Part shown: positions 1-7,431 of the stretch, in pieces
Layout: every line of letters starts with the position of its first letter
Numbering within the stretch: the first letter of the stretch is position 1
Source: Rhodoblastus sp.
Lineage (GTDB): Bacteria; Pseudomonadota; Alphaproteobacteria; Rhizobiales; Beijerinckiaceae
Length of the DNA stretch: 64,000 nt
Assembly (NCBI RefSeq): GCF_019449565.1
Contig: NZ_JAGRPM010000070.1
Location: forward strand, 1 to 64,000
Reading direction: 5' to 3'
Notes under the pieces: generated by a model
The model's database searches: none
What the model was told of the DNA's origin: nothing
What the model saw: the letters and a program-made list of their open reading frames with translations, nothing else
Translations under genes and position numbers: made by a program

Positions 1-69
1 CGCTTCAAGGCCAGCGCCGCAACCGCAAAAGGACGAAAGGAGAAAGCCAATGCCTTGACCAAAACCTGA
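1..69 (+). CDS. C-terminal tail of an ORF in the IS element (probably IstB helper ATPase), partial
   Basis: Frame 1 is open from the window edge and gives 22 residues ending KGRKEKANALTKT before TGA at 67-69. The basic, Ala/Lys-rich tail just inside the terminal repeats is where the istB (AAA+ transposition helper) reading frame ends in IS21-type elements. No catalytic motif is inside the window, so the identification rests on position relative to the IS end and not on sequence homology. Confidence 0.4.
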   Translation, partial: RFKASAATAKGRKEKANALTKT

Positions 70-139
70 CCGCAGGAACATAAAAAGGCGGGTCACTTCT
101 CAGTGAAAATCCCGGGTCAGTTCCAAACGGAAATCAACA
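1..139 (+). mobile_element. 3' terminal part of an IS21-family-like insertion sequence
   Basis: The segment carries the last codons of an ORF entering from the left (stop at 67-69), then two imperfect direct repeats that start GGGTCA and run to a GAAAT-type tail (about 92-112 and 114-139). On the complementary strand the element begins TGTTGATTTCC then AACTGACCC, the terminal layout I associate with IS21-family elements. The boundary at 139/140 is sharp: leftward-reading pqqD homology runs to codon 40 and then stops exactly at the TG of the terminus. The family assignment is from memory of IS21 ends. The left part of the element lies outside the window. Confidence 0.65.
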
Positions 140-259
140 TTTCACGATCCCTTCCGGATAGAGCAGGACATATGCCTGCTGCGGCTCCTCCCAACGGAAA
201 TGATGCGTCGGGTTGAGTTCGACGGCGTCTTCCAGACGCAAAGGCTTGTCCGGTTCCAT
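134..259 (-). pseudogene. pqqD: PqqD truncated by the IS element
   Basis: PqqD is the small RRE-type peptide chaperone that hands the PqqA precursor to the radical SAM enzyme PqqE in PQQ biosynthesis. The reading frame starts at ATG 259 with GAGGA 5-8 nt upstream and gives 41 residues. Residues about 14-40 (ELNPTHHFRWEEPQQAYVLL, then YPEGIVK) match the PqqD N-terminal half, where the family normally continues with VKLN and a C-terminal helix pair. Here the coding sequence meets the IS terminus at 139/140, so only Cys and a stop follow Lys40. PqqD is normally about 90 residues, so roughly half is missing. The remainder and any downstream pqq genes would lie beyond the IS to the left. Activity of the fragment is unlikely. 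Confidence 0.82.
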
Positions 260-279
260 GCAGTCCTCGCGGGGAAGAA

Positions 280-301
280 GGAGAGGCGTCGCAGCCTCTC
301 C
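280..301 (-). terminator. Stem-loop between pqqA and pqqD (attenuator-like)
   Basis: GGAGAGGC (280-287) and GCCTCTCC (294-301) form a perfect 8-bp stem with a 6-nt loop. Read in the direction of pqq transcription it is followed by a TTCTTCCCC stretch. A hairpin between pqqA and the next pqq gene is known in several PQQ producers and is thought to leave pqqA transcript in excess. The attenuating role here is inferred. Confidence 0.6.
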
Positions 302-309
302 AACATTGA

Positions 310-384
310 TCAACGCACGAAGACGTAGGCGGTCACTTCAAATCCCAAGCGAACGTCGCAATAGGCGGGTTCAATCCAGTTCAT
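310..384 (-). CDS. pqqA: PqqA, PQQ precursor peptide (24 aa)
   Basis: PqqA is the ribosomally made peptide whose Glu and Tyr side chains are cross-linked by PqqE and become the backbone of pyrroloquinoline quinone, the cofactor of methanol and glucose dehydrogenases. The peptide is 24 residues, a normal length, and contains the diagnostic core GFEVTAY with Glu16 and Tyr20 in the conserved E-x3-Y spacing. It starts at ATG 384 with a weak GGGGAAA ribosome-binding stretch. It is followed by a stem-loop and the start of pqqD only 50 bp downstream, so pqqB and pqqC are not between them as in the common pqqABCDE order. The gene itself looks intact. With pqqD disrupted, PQQ synthesis from this copy depends on what lies beyond the IS or on another locus. 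Confidence 0.9.
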   Translation of the reverse strand: MNWIEPAYCDVRLGFEVTAYVFVR

Positions 385-912
385 CGCGTTTCCCCAATGT
401 TTGTTGATGGTCGGCGGCGGCAGTTTTGCTCGCCATTTCAAGCATAGAAGCGATGCGAAAAACGCAGCTTGATTTTAGTTAAGCGTCCCGGGCTGGCCAA
501 AGGCCACTTTTCAAATGATAAACGTTGCAAAAATTATTTGTAATACAATAGGTTGCGTCGTACCTCTTTTCGAGGCCGACGCAAAATTGCGGCTAGCTTA
601 CGGATTTCTTACAACGCAGCTTTTGTTGAGAGCTCCGACGCGTTTTTTCATATGTTGCGGCGAAATTTCAAGTAAAGCCGGGGTCGGAAAGAGCGGAGTA
701 CGCAGAACGGATGCCGCGTAAGCCAAAATGGCCAGCAGACGAGGCTGTAATCGCCACAACCGGCCTGCCACGCTGGCGGCGGCCTAGTGCAGCAACTGCG
801 CCGCCGCTGCGGAGCGGGAGGATATTGTGCGTGCCGCAATGACTTCACGTCGCGTGATCATCGGAGCGGACGCATTTCGCCGCGAAGAGTGTCTACGCAA
901 GGCAATCGATGT
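385..912. other. Intergenic region upstream of pqqA and downstream of metB, no supported gene
   Basis: This 528-bp stretch must hold the pqqA promoter, to the right of the start at 384. A distinctly AT-rich patch lies around 515-555. The open frames across it lack family resemblance, convincing ribosome-binding sites and consistent codon use, so I annotate no gene. No clear regulatory palindrome was seen. Confidence 0.6.
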
Positions 913-2097
913 TTATGATCGGCTCTCCTGCTTCTTGCCGTCCGCGACGGCGGCCAAACCCATTGCGAGGCCGGCGATCAGGTCGGCTTCGGCTTCAAGA
1001 CCGACTGACAGTCGCAGCAGTCCATCGCCGATGCCCGCGACGAGGCGCGCCTCCGCGGCCATTCCGACATGCGTCATCGTCGCGGGGTGCGCGACAAGGC
1101 TTTCAACGCCGCCCAAAGATTCGGCCAAAGTGAACACTTCCACGGCCTCGACGAAGCGGCGCGCCGCCTCGGACCCGCCCGCCAGTTCAAAGCTGAGCAT
1201 GGCGCCGAAGCCTGCTTGTTGCGCCTTGGCGATTTCGTGCCCGGGATGCGAGGCCAGGCCGGGATAGTGGACAACATTCACTTCAGGGCGCCGCTCAAGG
1301 AAGCTTGCGATGGCGGCGGCGCTTTGCTGTTGCTGCCGAATTCGCGGAAACAGCGTGCGCAATCCGCGCAGCGTCAAATAGGAGTCGAACGGCGCGCCCG
1401 TCACGCCGGTAATGTTGGCCCAGGTCGAAAGAATCTCGAAATCCGCCTTGTCCGCTGCGACGACCGCGCCGCCGACGACATCGGAATGGCCATTGAGATA
1501 TTTGGTGGTCGAATGAATGACGAAGTCTGCGCCCAGGGCTATTGGAAGCTGCAACGCGGGCGAAAGAAATGTGTTGTCGACGGCGACTTTTGCGCCGGAC
1601 GCATGCGCCCGCGTCGCGATCGCGCGGATATCGACAACGCGCATCAAAGGATTGCTCGGCGTTTCGATCAGCACCAGGGACGGACAGCGTCGCAACGATG
1701 CCGCGAGTGCTTCCTCATTGCCTTGGTCGATGAAGGCGACATCGAATTGTCCCCGGTCACGGCGGGCCGCGAGCAGGCGATAGGTGCCGCCATAACAATC
1801 ATGGGGCGCGACGACCAGATCGCTGCGCGCGAGTTGGGACAACACCAGATCGACAGCCGCCATCCCGGAGGACAGCACAATGGCGCCGGCTCCGCCCTCA
1901 AGTTTGGCGAGCGTGTCCGCGAGCATTTCACGCGTCGGATTGGCTGCTCGCGTATAATCATGGGCGCGCGGTTGGTCGAAGCCGGCGAAAGCAAAGGTGC
2001 TGGACAATATGATCGGTGGCGTGACCGCGCCGAATGCAGTGTCGGCGGCGACGCCATTGACCGCCGCGATCGTTTCAGGATTTTTTGAATTCGACAT
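913..2097 (-). CDS. metB: Cystathionine gamma-synthase / O-succinylhomoserine (thiol)-lyase type PLP enzyme
   Basis: This is a 394-residue Cys/Met-metabolism PLP enzyme (fold type I). The family condenses an activated homoserine with cysteine or sulfide on the way to methionine. Visible hallmarks are YTRAANPT (48-55, phosphate-contacting Tyr/Arg of the neighbouring subunit), SSGMAA (76-81), VDNTF with Asp174 that contacts the PLP nitrogen, and STTKYLNGHSD with Lys199 as the Schiff-base lysine. C-terminal SLGGVESL is the substrate-carboxylate region. Length is typical. Closely related members act as cystathionine gamma-lyase or O-acetylhomoserine sulfhydrylase, and sequence alone does not separate them cleanly, so the symbol is tentative. 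The gene is monocistronic, divergent from the RIC gene, with a 280-bp gap between them. Confidence 0.85.
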   Translation of the reverse strand: MSNSKNPETIAAVNGVAADTAFGAVTPPIILSSTFAFAGFDQPRAHDYTRAANPTREMLADTLAKLEGGAGAIVLSSGMAAVDLVLSQLARSDLVVAPHDCYGGTYRLLAARRDRGQFDVAFIDQGNEEALAASLRRCPSLVLIETPSNPLMRVVDIRAIATRAHASGAKVAVDNTFLSPALQLPIALGADFVIHSTTKYLNGHSDVVGGAVVAADKADFEILSTWANITGVTGAPFDSYLTLRGLRTLFPRIRQQQQSAAAIASFLERRPEVNVVHYPGLASHPGHEIAKAQQAGFGAMLSFELAGGSEAARRFVEAVEVFTLAESLGGVESLVAHPATMTHVGMAAEARLVAGIGDGLLRLSVGLEAEADLIAGLAMGLAAVADGKKQESRS

Positions 2098-2290
2098 GAC
2101 GTCTAAGCCTGCTGTTCTGATCCAGCTGACATGGCGCGCGAAGCAAGCCTGGATGCCTTATCTTACGCGGACGCCGCCTCTTACCACCCCCATCAGGTGG
2201 AATCCATGGGAGCGGCGCACTTTCCAACAATCGCGCCGTGCTGAAAAATGTCTCAGCGCGCTGACGACGGATCGTTCAATCGCCGGGAGC

Positions 2291-2304
2291 TTGCGGACGC
2301 GCAA
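2291..2304. promoter_or_regulatory. NnrR-type palindrome upstream of the RIC gene
   Basis: TTGCG-GACG-CGCAA is a perfect 5-4-5 palindrome centred about 80 bp before the RIC start codon. It matches the TTGCG-N4-CGCAA class bound by NO-responsive Crp/Fnr proteins such as NnrR/DNR. If it activates from -41.5, the transcript would begin near 2339, leaving a leader of about 40 nt. Binding is inferred. Confidence 0.65.
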
Positions 2305-2377
2305 CGATTGGCGTGTCGGCGAAGTGCGAAGATCGGTGATGCGACGGGAGTTTCCTTTGTTCGCAAGGAGGCCGACG

Positions 2378-3046
2378 ATGACGGATTTGGACTTGCTGCA
2401 GTTGAATTTCGGCGCGACTCCGATTGGAGAGATCGCGGTGAAACTGCCCGGCGCGATCGCCATTTTTCGTAAACACAAGCTCGACTATTGCTGCAACGGC
2501 GGGTTTTCGCTCGCCGCCGCGGTGGAACGACGCGGAGCCGATCTTGCCACTATCGAGCGCCAACTCGCCGGATTAATACCGCAACCAACTGAAACGCCCA
2601 ATGATCCCGAGGCGATTATTGATCACATCGTTTCCCGGTATCACGATACGCATCGGCGTGAGCTTCCGGAGCTCATCCAATTGGCGCGGCGGGTCGAAAA
2701 AGTTCACGCGGATCATCCAGAGTGCCCGAAAGGACTGGCGGAATTTCTGACGGAAATGGACCAAACCCTGGGCGCGCACATGCAGAAGGAGGAGGCGATC
2801 CTGTTTCCGATGATCCTCGCGGGACATCCTATGGTCAGTGCGCCGATTGCGGCGATGCAAGCCGAACATGTGGGGCATGGCGAAGTCCTGGAGGCGCTTG
2901 CTGTGCTCACCTATGACATGCGGCCGCCCGAAGGCGCCTGTGGATCGTGGAGAGCGCTATATAACGGGGTGCGCAAACTTTCCGACGACCTGACCGATCA
3001 TATCCATATGGAAAACAACATCCTGTTCCCACGCTTTCTCGATTGA
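2378..3046 (+). CDS. ytfE: Iron-sulfur cluster repair di-iron protein RIC (YtfE/ScdA/DnrN/NorA family)
   Basis: RIC proteins restore Fe-S clusters damaged by NO or peroxide, using a hemerythrin-like non-haem di-iron centre. This 222-residue protein has the ScdA N-terminal domain with DYCCNGG (36-42), then a four-helix hemerythrin-like domain from about residue 75. Candidate iron ligands are the His residues in IVSRYHDTHRRE and KVHADH, the Glu in MQKEEAILFP and the His/Glu in DHIHMENNILFPRF. I chose ATG 2378 because AAGGAG sits 7 nt upstream and homology begins there, although the frame is open further upstream. The perfect TTGCG-N4-CGCAA box upstream suggests NO-dependent induction, as for dnrN/norA in denitrifiers. 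It stands alone, followed by a Crp/Fnr regulator after a 287-bp gap. Confidence 0.92.
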   Translation: MTDLDLLQLNFGATPIGEIAVKLPGAIAIFRKHKLDYCCNGGFSLAAAVERRGADLATIERQLAGLIPQPTETPNDPEAIIDHIVSRYHDTHRRELPELIQLARRVEKVHADHPECPKGLAEFLTEMDQTLGAHMQKEEAILFPMILAGHPMVSAPIAAMQAEHVGHGEVLEALAVLTYDMRPPEGACGSWRALYNGVRKLSDDLTDHIHMENNILFPRFLD

Positions 3047-3333
3047 TCGTCGTGATCCGAAACAGGCCGTCGCAATTCACCGATGCGGCGGCGTTTATCG
3101 GCGCCAAAAAACATATCCAAAGATATCAGACGTCGATCATCGATGTTTGGCGAGAATTCGCGAAACATCCGCGTCGAAGCTAACCAAAGTCAATGCCCGA
3201 TGCGGGCGAAGCGGGATGATGAATACGGTCCAGTTGCGATCGAGCTTACAGGCGCGCGAATCGGCCGCCGATCCCGTGTGATTGCCGGCGGACATATGGC
3301 TCGCATGGGCCGAATGCATTGGGAGCGTGAGAA

Positions 3334-4065
3334 GTGCTGGCGCTTCAATCAGAATGTTCTCGACTGACGCCCTCGCGAGAAGCCAGTGAGTTGGCGAATC
3401 ATCCGCTTTGGGATGGGTGTCGGCAATCGACGATCGAACTGATGTTGCAACGCAGCGTCAGGCAAAAATTCTCGTCTCGCGCAATCATTGCGCTCGAAGG
3501 AACCCCTGCTGATTTTCTTCATGTCGTGATCGGCGGCTCAATTGAGCTTTTCTCGCGCTATCGAAATCAGGAGACAGAATTTGCCGTGATCGAGCCGCCG
3601 CACGCTTTCGTCGTCGCGGCGGTTATTACGAATCGATTCCATTTGACATCGGCGCGCGTGCTTGAGCCAGCCGAGATTCTGATGATCCCGGCCGATTGCG
3701 TGCGCGAGGCGTTTGATCACGACGAGTTGTTTTCCAGAAAAATGGCGATTGAACTGGCGCATTCTTATCGCGTGGTTACGAGCGAACTCAGGCGGCAGAC
3801 GCTTCTTTCCGCCGTCGAACGATTAGCGAACTGGATGTTGGATCGAGACCAAGAAACCGGTGGGCGTCACCACTTCGCCATTCCCTTTGACAAAAGAACT
3901 CTGGCCGCGCGACTCGGCATGGTTCCGGAAGTGCTTTCGCGGGGGCTGGCGACGCTCGGCAAATACGATGTCCATGTGCGACGTGCGGCCGTCGAAATTC
4001 GCGATCCGGCGGCGCTGGATCGATTGGCCAAGCCCGAGCCGCCTTTTTACGATCCAAAGGAATAG
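3334..4065 (+). CDS. Crp/Fnr-family transcriptional regulator without FNR-type cysteines
   Basis: This 243-residue protein has a cyclic-nucleotide-binding-type beta-roll (about 25-140, with ADFLHVVIGG and FVVAAV), a long dimerisation helix and a C-terminal winged helix. The recognition helix reads PEVLSRGLATL, with Glu199, Ser202 and Arg203 giving the E-x-x-S-R pattern that reads TTGAT half-sites. The four-cysteine arrangement of Fe-S FNR is absent, so oxygen sensing by a [4Fe-4S] cluster is unlikely. It closely resembles the regulator at 13106-13822 in both domains. It starts with GTG at 3334, with GGGAG about 8 nt upstream; other starts are possible. Lying between RIC and the ubiquinone genes, it is probably part of the redox/NO control of this block, but effector and targets are unknown. 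Confidence 0.85.
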   Translation: MLALQSECSRLTPSREASELANHPLWDGCRQSTIELMLQRSVRQKFSSRAIIALEGTPADFLHVVIGGSIELFSRYRNQETEFAVIEPPHAFVVAAVITNRFHLTSARVLEPAEILMIPADCVREAFDHDELFSRKMAIELAHSYRVVTSELRRQTLLSAVERLANWMLDRDQETGGRHHFAIPFDKRTLAARLGMVPEVLSRGLATLGKYDVHVRRAAVEIRDPAALDRLAKPEPPFYDPKE

Positions 4066-4149
4066 TATTGTTAAAGTCCTCTTCCAGGTCGGATCTCCGG
4101 GCGTCACGGTGGGGGCTCAAATGGAAAAAGTGATGTCGATCCAGGCTCA

Positions 4150-4296
4150 TTGATCGAGGCCGTGCGCATTGGCGATAAAATCGAATTCGCGGTCGACGGC
4201 AAGACCTATACGCTTAAGAAAATCCACGTCGTTACGGCAGATGTAGCAAGTTTACAGCTTCCGGAGTTGCAACGATTGACCACACCGACGTCGTGA
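4150..4296 (+). CDS. Possible small ORF, 48 aa (uncertain)
   Basis: A frame open from 4075 ends at TGA 4294-4296. Its last half reads like real coding sequence (AVRIGDKIEFAVDGKTYTLK) and resembles the closing beta-strands of small OB-fold or CusF-like proteins. There is no good ATG; TTG 4150 or GTG 4162 would have to start it, and no clear ribosome-binding site is present. It could be the tail of a decayed gene lying between the regulator and the convergent ubi operon. Function is not recognised. Confidence 0.25.
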   Translation: MIEAVRIGDKIEFAVDGKTYTLKKIHVVTADVASLQLPELQRLTTPTS

Positions 4297-4300
4297 CATC

Positions 4301-4603
4301 TCAAGGCGGCGGTTCGGCCAGTCGGTCGAGCGCTTCGTCGAGGGCTGCGCCGGTGAAGTGAAAGGACAGCAGGACAGTGTCGCTGTTTTTTTCGACAATT
4401 TCGGCGTCGAGAAAGCCGAGAAAACAGGCCAGGTTCTCCGAGGAGTCGCCAAAGCGGAGGCGGTCGCCGACCTGGACCATTTCAGCCGGCCTTATCTGCG
4501 CGCGCCAAAGATTTTCACCTTCGCGGGCCTGGAAAAGCGCCTCGATTCTGACAAACGCCTCGTTCCGGACCCGAATGCCGGAGAGCCGCCGCTCGGGCCT
4601 CAT
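4301..4603 (-). CDS. QueA-like domain fragment coupled to ubiX (100 aa)
   Basis: The 100-residue product (e.g. WRAQIRPAEMVQVGDRLRFG, then LSFHFTGAALDEAL) resembles the middle of S-adenosylmethionine:tRNA ribosyltransferase-isomerase (QueA, about 340-360 aa), the stretch with the RPAKRLKxGDxLxF-type signature. Nothing corresponding to the rest of QueA precedes or follows it, and it stops before the usual LPPYI segment. Its ATG overlaps the ubiX stop (ATGA, 4600-4603), so it would be translated with ubiX. It may be a remnant left by recombination, or a stand-alone beta-barrel domain with a new role. tRNA modification activity is not expected from a piece this size. Confidence 0.55.
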   Translation of the reverse strand: MRPERRLSGIRVRNEAFVRIEALFQAREGENLWRAQIRPAEMVQVGDRLRFGDSSENLACFLGFLDAEIVEKNSDTVLLSFHFTGAALDEALDRLAEPPP

Positions 4604-5274
4604 TCTTTGCGTTCCTGTGGAATGACTCGCTTGATCGCATCAACTTTCGCTGAATCGAACGATGGCGTCGAGGCGACAAGAAAAGGGTTTGCGTCACGTT
4701 GTTCCGCAGGTCCGCGCCATTGAGACGCGACCGGTTCGAACAAGCGCAAGAGGTCGATGGCGCGCCTCGCGATCTGGTCGACGATCTCGGCGACGCTGGC
4801 CGGCTTCAGGTAAAATGCCGGAGCCGGCGGCATCACGATCGCGCCCGCTTCGGTCGTGGCTGCCATCGCGCGCAAATGGCCTAGATGCAGAGGAGTCTCC
4901 CTGGCCACAAGCACCAGCGGACGACGCTCCTTCAAATGGACGTCGGCGGCGCGAACCAGCAGATTGTCGGCCTGACAATGCGCGATCGCCGCCAAGGTCC
5001 GCATCGAACAGGGCGCGACGATCATGCCCCGCGTTGGAAAAGAGCCCGAGGCGATGCTGGCGCCGATATCGTCGACGCCGTGCCAATAATGCGCGCAGGC
5101 GCGCAGATGCGACATGGCGTCAGGGCCAACTTCTTCCAGCAATGTCCGCTCGGCGGCGCGCGAAACCACGAGATGAATTTCGGCGCCGAGATCGCCGAGA
5201 ATTTCGACGATGCGTAAACCAATCGCGGCGCCGGAAGCGCCGCTGAGCCCGACCACGACATGCGGCTTCATCAT
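4600..5274 (-). CDS. ubiX: UbiX, flavin prenyltransferase
   Basis: UbiX joins dimethylallyl phosphate to FMN and makes prenyl-FMN, the cofactor that UbiD needs to decarboxylate 4-hydroxy-3-polyprenylbenzoate in ubiquinone synthesis. The 224-residue protein opens with VVGLSGASGAAIG (FMN phosphate loop) and contains IVAPCSMRTLAAIAH, the PCSM flavin-binding motif of the family, and LVARETPLHLGHLRAM with the conserved Arg-Glu. Length is a little above the usual 190-210. The ATG at 5274 overlaps the ubiD stop (ATGA), so the longer upstream frame is a continuation inside ubiD and was not used. The paired synthesis with UbiD fits the cofactor dependency. Confidence 0.93.
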   Translation of the reverse strand: MMKPHVVVGLSGASGAAIGLRIVEILGDLGAEIHLVVSRAAERTLLEEVGPDAMSHLRACAHYWHGVDDIGASIASGSFPTRGMIVAPCSMRTLAAIAHCQADNLLVRAADVHLKERRPLVLVARETPLHLGHLRAMAATTEAGAIVMPPAPAFYLKPASVAEIVDQIARRAIDLLRLFEPVASQWRGPAEQRDANPFLVASTPSFDSAKVDAIKRVIPQERKE

Positions 5275-6791
5275 GCCAACCCTTTCGCGAATCTCGCTGC
5301 GATGCATGGCCATAGGGCGTCCACGCGTCGCTGGACCTCCTCCGACATCGATAGCGTCTTGCCCCATTCACGGCGCGTTTCAGCGCCGATCTTGTTGGTC
5401 GCGTCAATACCCAACTTGCCGCCTAATCCGGGATCGGGCGACGCAAAATCGAGATAGTCGATTGGCGTGCCCGAAAGAATCGCGAGATCGCGCGACGGGT
5501 CCATGCGGGTCGCCAACGCCCATGCCACGTCGGTCCAGTTGCGGACGTCGATGTCCTCGTCGACCACGATCATCGTCTTGGTATAATTGAATTGAGGCAA
5601 CATGCCCCACAAGCCCATCATCACCCGCCGGGCCTGGCCCGGATAGGATTTGCGGATCGAGACGATCGCCATGCGATAGGAGCAGGCTTCGGGCGGCAGC
5701 CAAACATCGGCGATTTCCGGGATCTGCCGCCGCATGGTCGGCAATGCGAGATCGTTGAGAACGGCGCCGATCACAGAAGGCTCGTCGGGCGGCCGGCCTG
5801 TGAAAGTGGTCAGGTAAATTGGATCGCGCCGCATGGTGATTGCGGTGATCCGCATCACGGGAAAGGATTCGACGCAATTGTAATAGCCTGTGTGGTCGCC
5901 ATAAGGCCCTTCCGGCGCGGTCTCGGTCGCGGAAACGAAACCTTCCAGTATGATTTCCGCATCGGCGGGAACCAGCATGGGAATGGTCAGCGCCTGGGCG
6001 ACGCGAGGCCGTTCCCCACGCAACACGCCTGAAAAACGCAATTCCGAAATCGTTTCGGGCAGTGGTAGAACCGCCGAGAGAATGGTCGCCGGATCGGCTC
6101 CGATCGCGACCGCGACGGGCATGTCCTCGCCGCGCCGGCTCCAGGCGCGATGATGAGCCGCGCCGCCGCGATGCGCCAGCCAACGCAATATGGCGCGGTC
6201 CTTGCCCAGCGCCTGCATCCGATAGACGCCAAGGTTCATCCGGGCCGTTTCTTCGGCGTCGCTATCCGGCGGTCGGGTGATGACAAGCGGCCATGTGATG
6301 AGCGGCGCGGGTTCGCCGGGCCAACAGGTCTGGATCGGCAGGTTTCCAAGATCGACGTCGCCGCCCAGCCAGCTCTGTGATTGGCACTCGGGCCGGGCGA
6401 CATTTTGCGGGCGCGTCGTCAGAGCCGCGCGCAACATTGGCCAGCGGTTCATGGCGTCCTTCAGGCCATCGACCGGCGCGGGCTCGCGCAAAGCGGCCAG
6501 CAATTCGCCCAATTCGCGGATGCGCGAAAGTCGGACGCCGAAGCCGGCGGCGACTCGCTCGGGCGTTCCGAATAGATTGGCGATGACCGGCATCGAGGCC
6601 GCGCCACGGTGGGAAGTGGCCTTGTCGAACCAGAGCGCCGGTCCGCCGGCGGCAAGGACGCGGCGATGAATTTCGGTCATTTCGTGGACGAGACTGACCG
6701 GTTCGCTGATGCGGGCGAGAGATTTTCCCTGTTCGAGGAACCGGGCGAAGGAGCGCAAATCGCGAAAGACGGGCAGATCTCGAAAGGTCAT
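5271..6791 (-). CDS. ubiD: UbiD, prenyl-FMN-dependent 4-hydroxy-3-polyprenylbenzoate decarboxylase
   Basis: This is a 506-residue UbiD-family decarboxylase that removes the carboxylate of the polyprenylated ring precursor of ubiquinone. Homology starts at residue 4 (RDLPVFRDLRSF) and covers the whole protein: APLITWPLVITRPP in the N-terminal domain, ATETAPEGPYGDHTGYYN with the catalytic-region Glu, and KLGIDATNKIG near the end. ATG 6791 was chosen because AGGAG lies about 8 nt upstream; the open frame extends far upstream but runs antisense to ubiT without homology. It heads the leftward unit ubiD-ubiX-QueA-like. The adjoining, divergent ubiTUV genes show that this copy serves the oxygen-independent ubiquinone route. 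Confidence 0.93.
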   Translation of the reverse strand: MTFRDLPVFRDLRSFARFLEQGKSLARISEPVSLVHEMTEIHRRVLAAGGPALWFDKATSHRGAASMPVIANLFGTPERVAAGFGVRLSRIRELGELLAALREPAPVDGLKDAMNRWPMLRAALTTRPQNVARPECQSQSWLGGDVDLGNLPIQTCWPGEPAPLITWPLVITRPPDSDAEETARMNLGVYRMQALGKDRAILRWLAHRGGAAHHRAWSRRGEDMPVAVAIGADPATILSAVLPLPETISELRFSGVLRGERPRVAQALTIPMLVPADAEIILEGFVSATETAPEGPYGDHTGYYNCVESFPVMRITAITMRRDPIYLTTFTGRPPDEPSVIGAVLNDLALPTMRRQIPEIADVWLPPEACSYRMAIVSIRKSYPGQARRVMMGLWGMLPQFNYTKTMIVVDEDIDVRNWTDVAWALATRMDPSRDLAILSGTPIDYLDFASPDPGLGGKLGIDATNKIGAETRREWGKTLSMSEEVQRRVDALWPCIAARFAKGLA

Positions 6792-6864
6792 GGCGTTCTC
6801 CTGCCTCAAAAGAAGCGTCGACGCCTTGACCGGAGTTAATGCGCCCCGAAACGGCGTCTGATTT

Positions 6865-7431
6865 ATGGTCTTCATGTCGAACGCCAGAATCATTCCTCGT
6901 TTCCCGGCGGCCGGCGCGGCTGCGCTGCGCTTCGCGCCACTTGCGCCCTTGTCGCTGGCTGGCGCGCGTCTCGCCAAAAGCCTTGGCCGGCGCCATCCCT
7001 CGTTGTTCGCGCGTCTTGGCGAGCAGGCCGGCAAAAGCTTTCTGATCGATCCGACCGATTTGCCTTTTGTTTTCCTGCTCGCCCCGCAGCCCCAGGCGCC
7101 CCGGCTCGAAGCCCTGCGCCGCGACGACATTGGCTCCTGGGACGCGCGTATCGCTGGATCGTTCGCCGGATTGCTCGGCCTCGTGCATGGCGCCTATGAC
7201 GGCGACGCCCTGTTTTTTTCCCGCGATTTGATCATCGAGGGCGATACGGAGGCGGTGCTCGCCCTGCGCAACGCCATCGATAATGAAGAGATCGATCTGG
7301 CGGGCGAGGCGGCCGCTCTGTTCGGGCCGCTGGAGCTTTTAGCGTCCCGTCCCGTGCGCAGACTGGCTGCGTTTGTGGGCGGCTGGAGCGGCGTCGCTTT
7401 GACGCGCGCCGAAAATGAGCGGTCGGAATGA
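6865..7431 (+). CDS. ubiT: UbiT, SCP2-domain lipid carrier for anaerobic ubiquinone synthesis
   Basis: UbiT (YhbT) is an SCP2-fold protein that binds polyisoprenoid quinone precursors and is needed when ubiquinone is made without oxygen. The 188-residue protein has a hydrophobic N-terminal helix region (about 12-35) and an SCP2-type domain (about 55-175) with the signatures WDARIAGSFAGLLGLV and RDLIIEGDTEAVLALRNAID, which are characteristic of UbiT. Two starts are possible, ATG 6865 and ATG 6874; the second drops three residues. It overlaps ubiU by 4 bp (ATGA), so the two are translationally coupled. Function is assigned from the family and from the neighbouring ubiU and ubiV. Confidence 0.9.
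   Translation: MVFMSNARIIPRFPAAGAAALRFAPLAPLSLAGARLAKSLGRRHPSLFARLGEQAGKSFLIDPTDLPFVFLLAPQPQAPRLEALRRDDIGSWDARIAGSFAGLLGLVHGAYDGDALFFSRDLIIEGDTEAVLALRNAIDNEEIDLAGEAAALFGPLELLASRPVRRLAAFVGGWSGVALTRAENERSE

Noticed and set aside
213..407. 64-codon frame on the + strand over the pqq genes
   Set aside because: It is antisense to pqqA and pqqD, both of which show clear family motifs; the product is Arg/Ser-rich with no homology.
515..848. Two short frames in the AT-rich stretch between pqqA and metB
   Set aside because: No ribosome-binding site, no recognisable motif and no operon partner; treated as intergenic.
1069..2088. 339-codon + strand frame over metB
   Set aside because: Antisense to a gene with clear PLP-enzyme motifs; no homology.
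6826..6839. TTGAC-CGGA-GTTAA between ubiD and ubiT as an FNR box
   Set aside because: Two of ten positions deviate and the spacing to both start codons is poor for class II activation; mentioned only as a weak hint.
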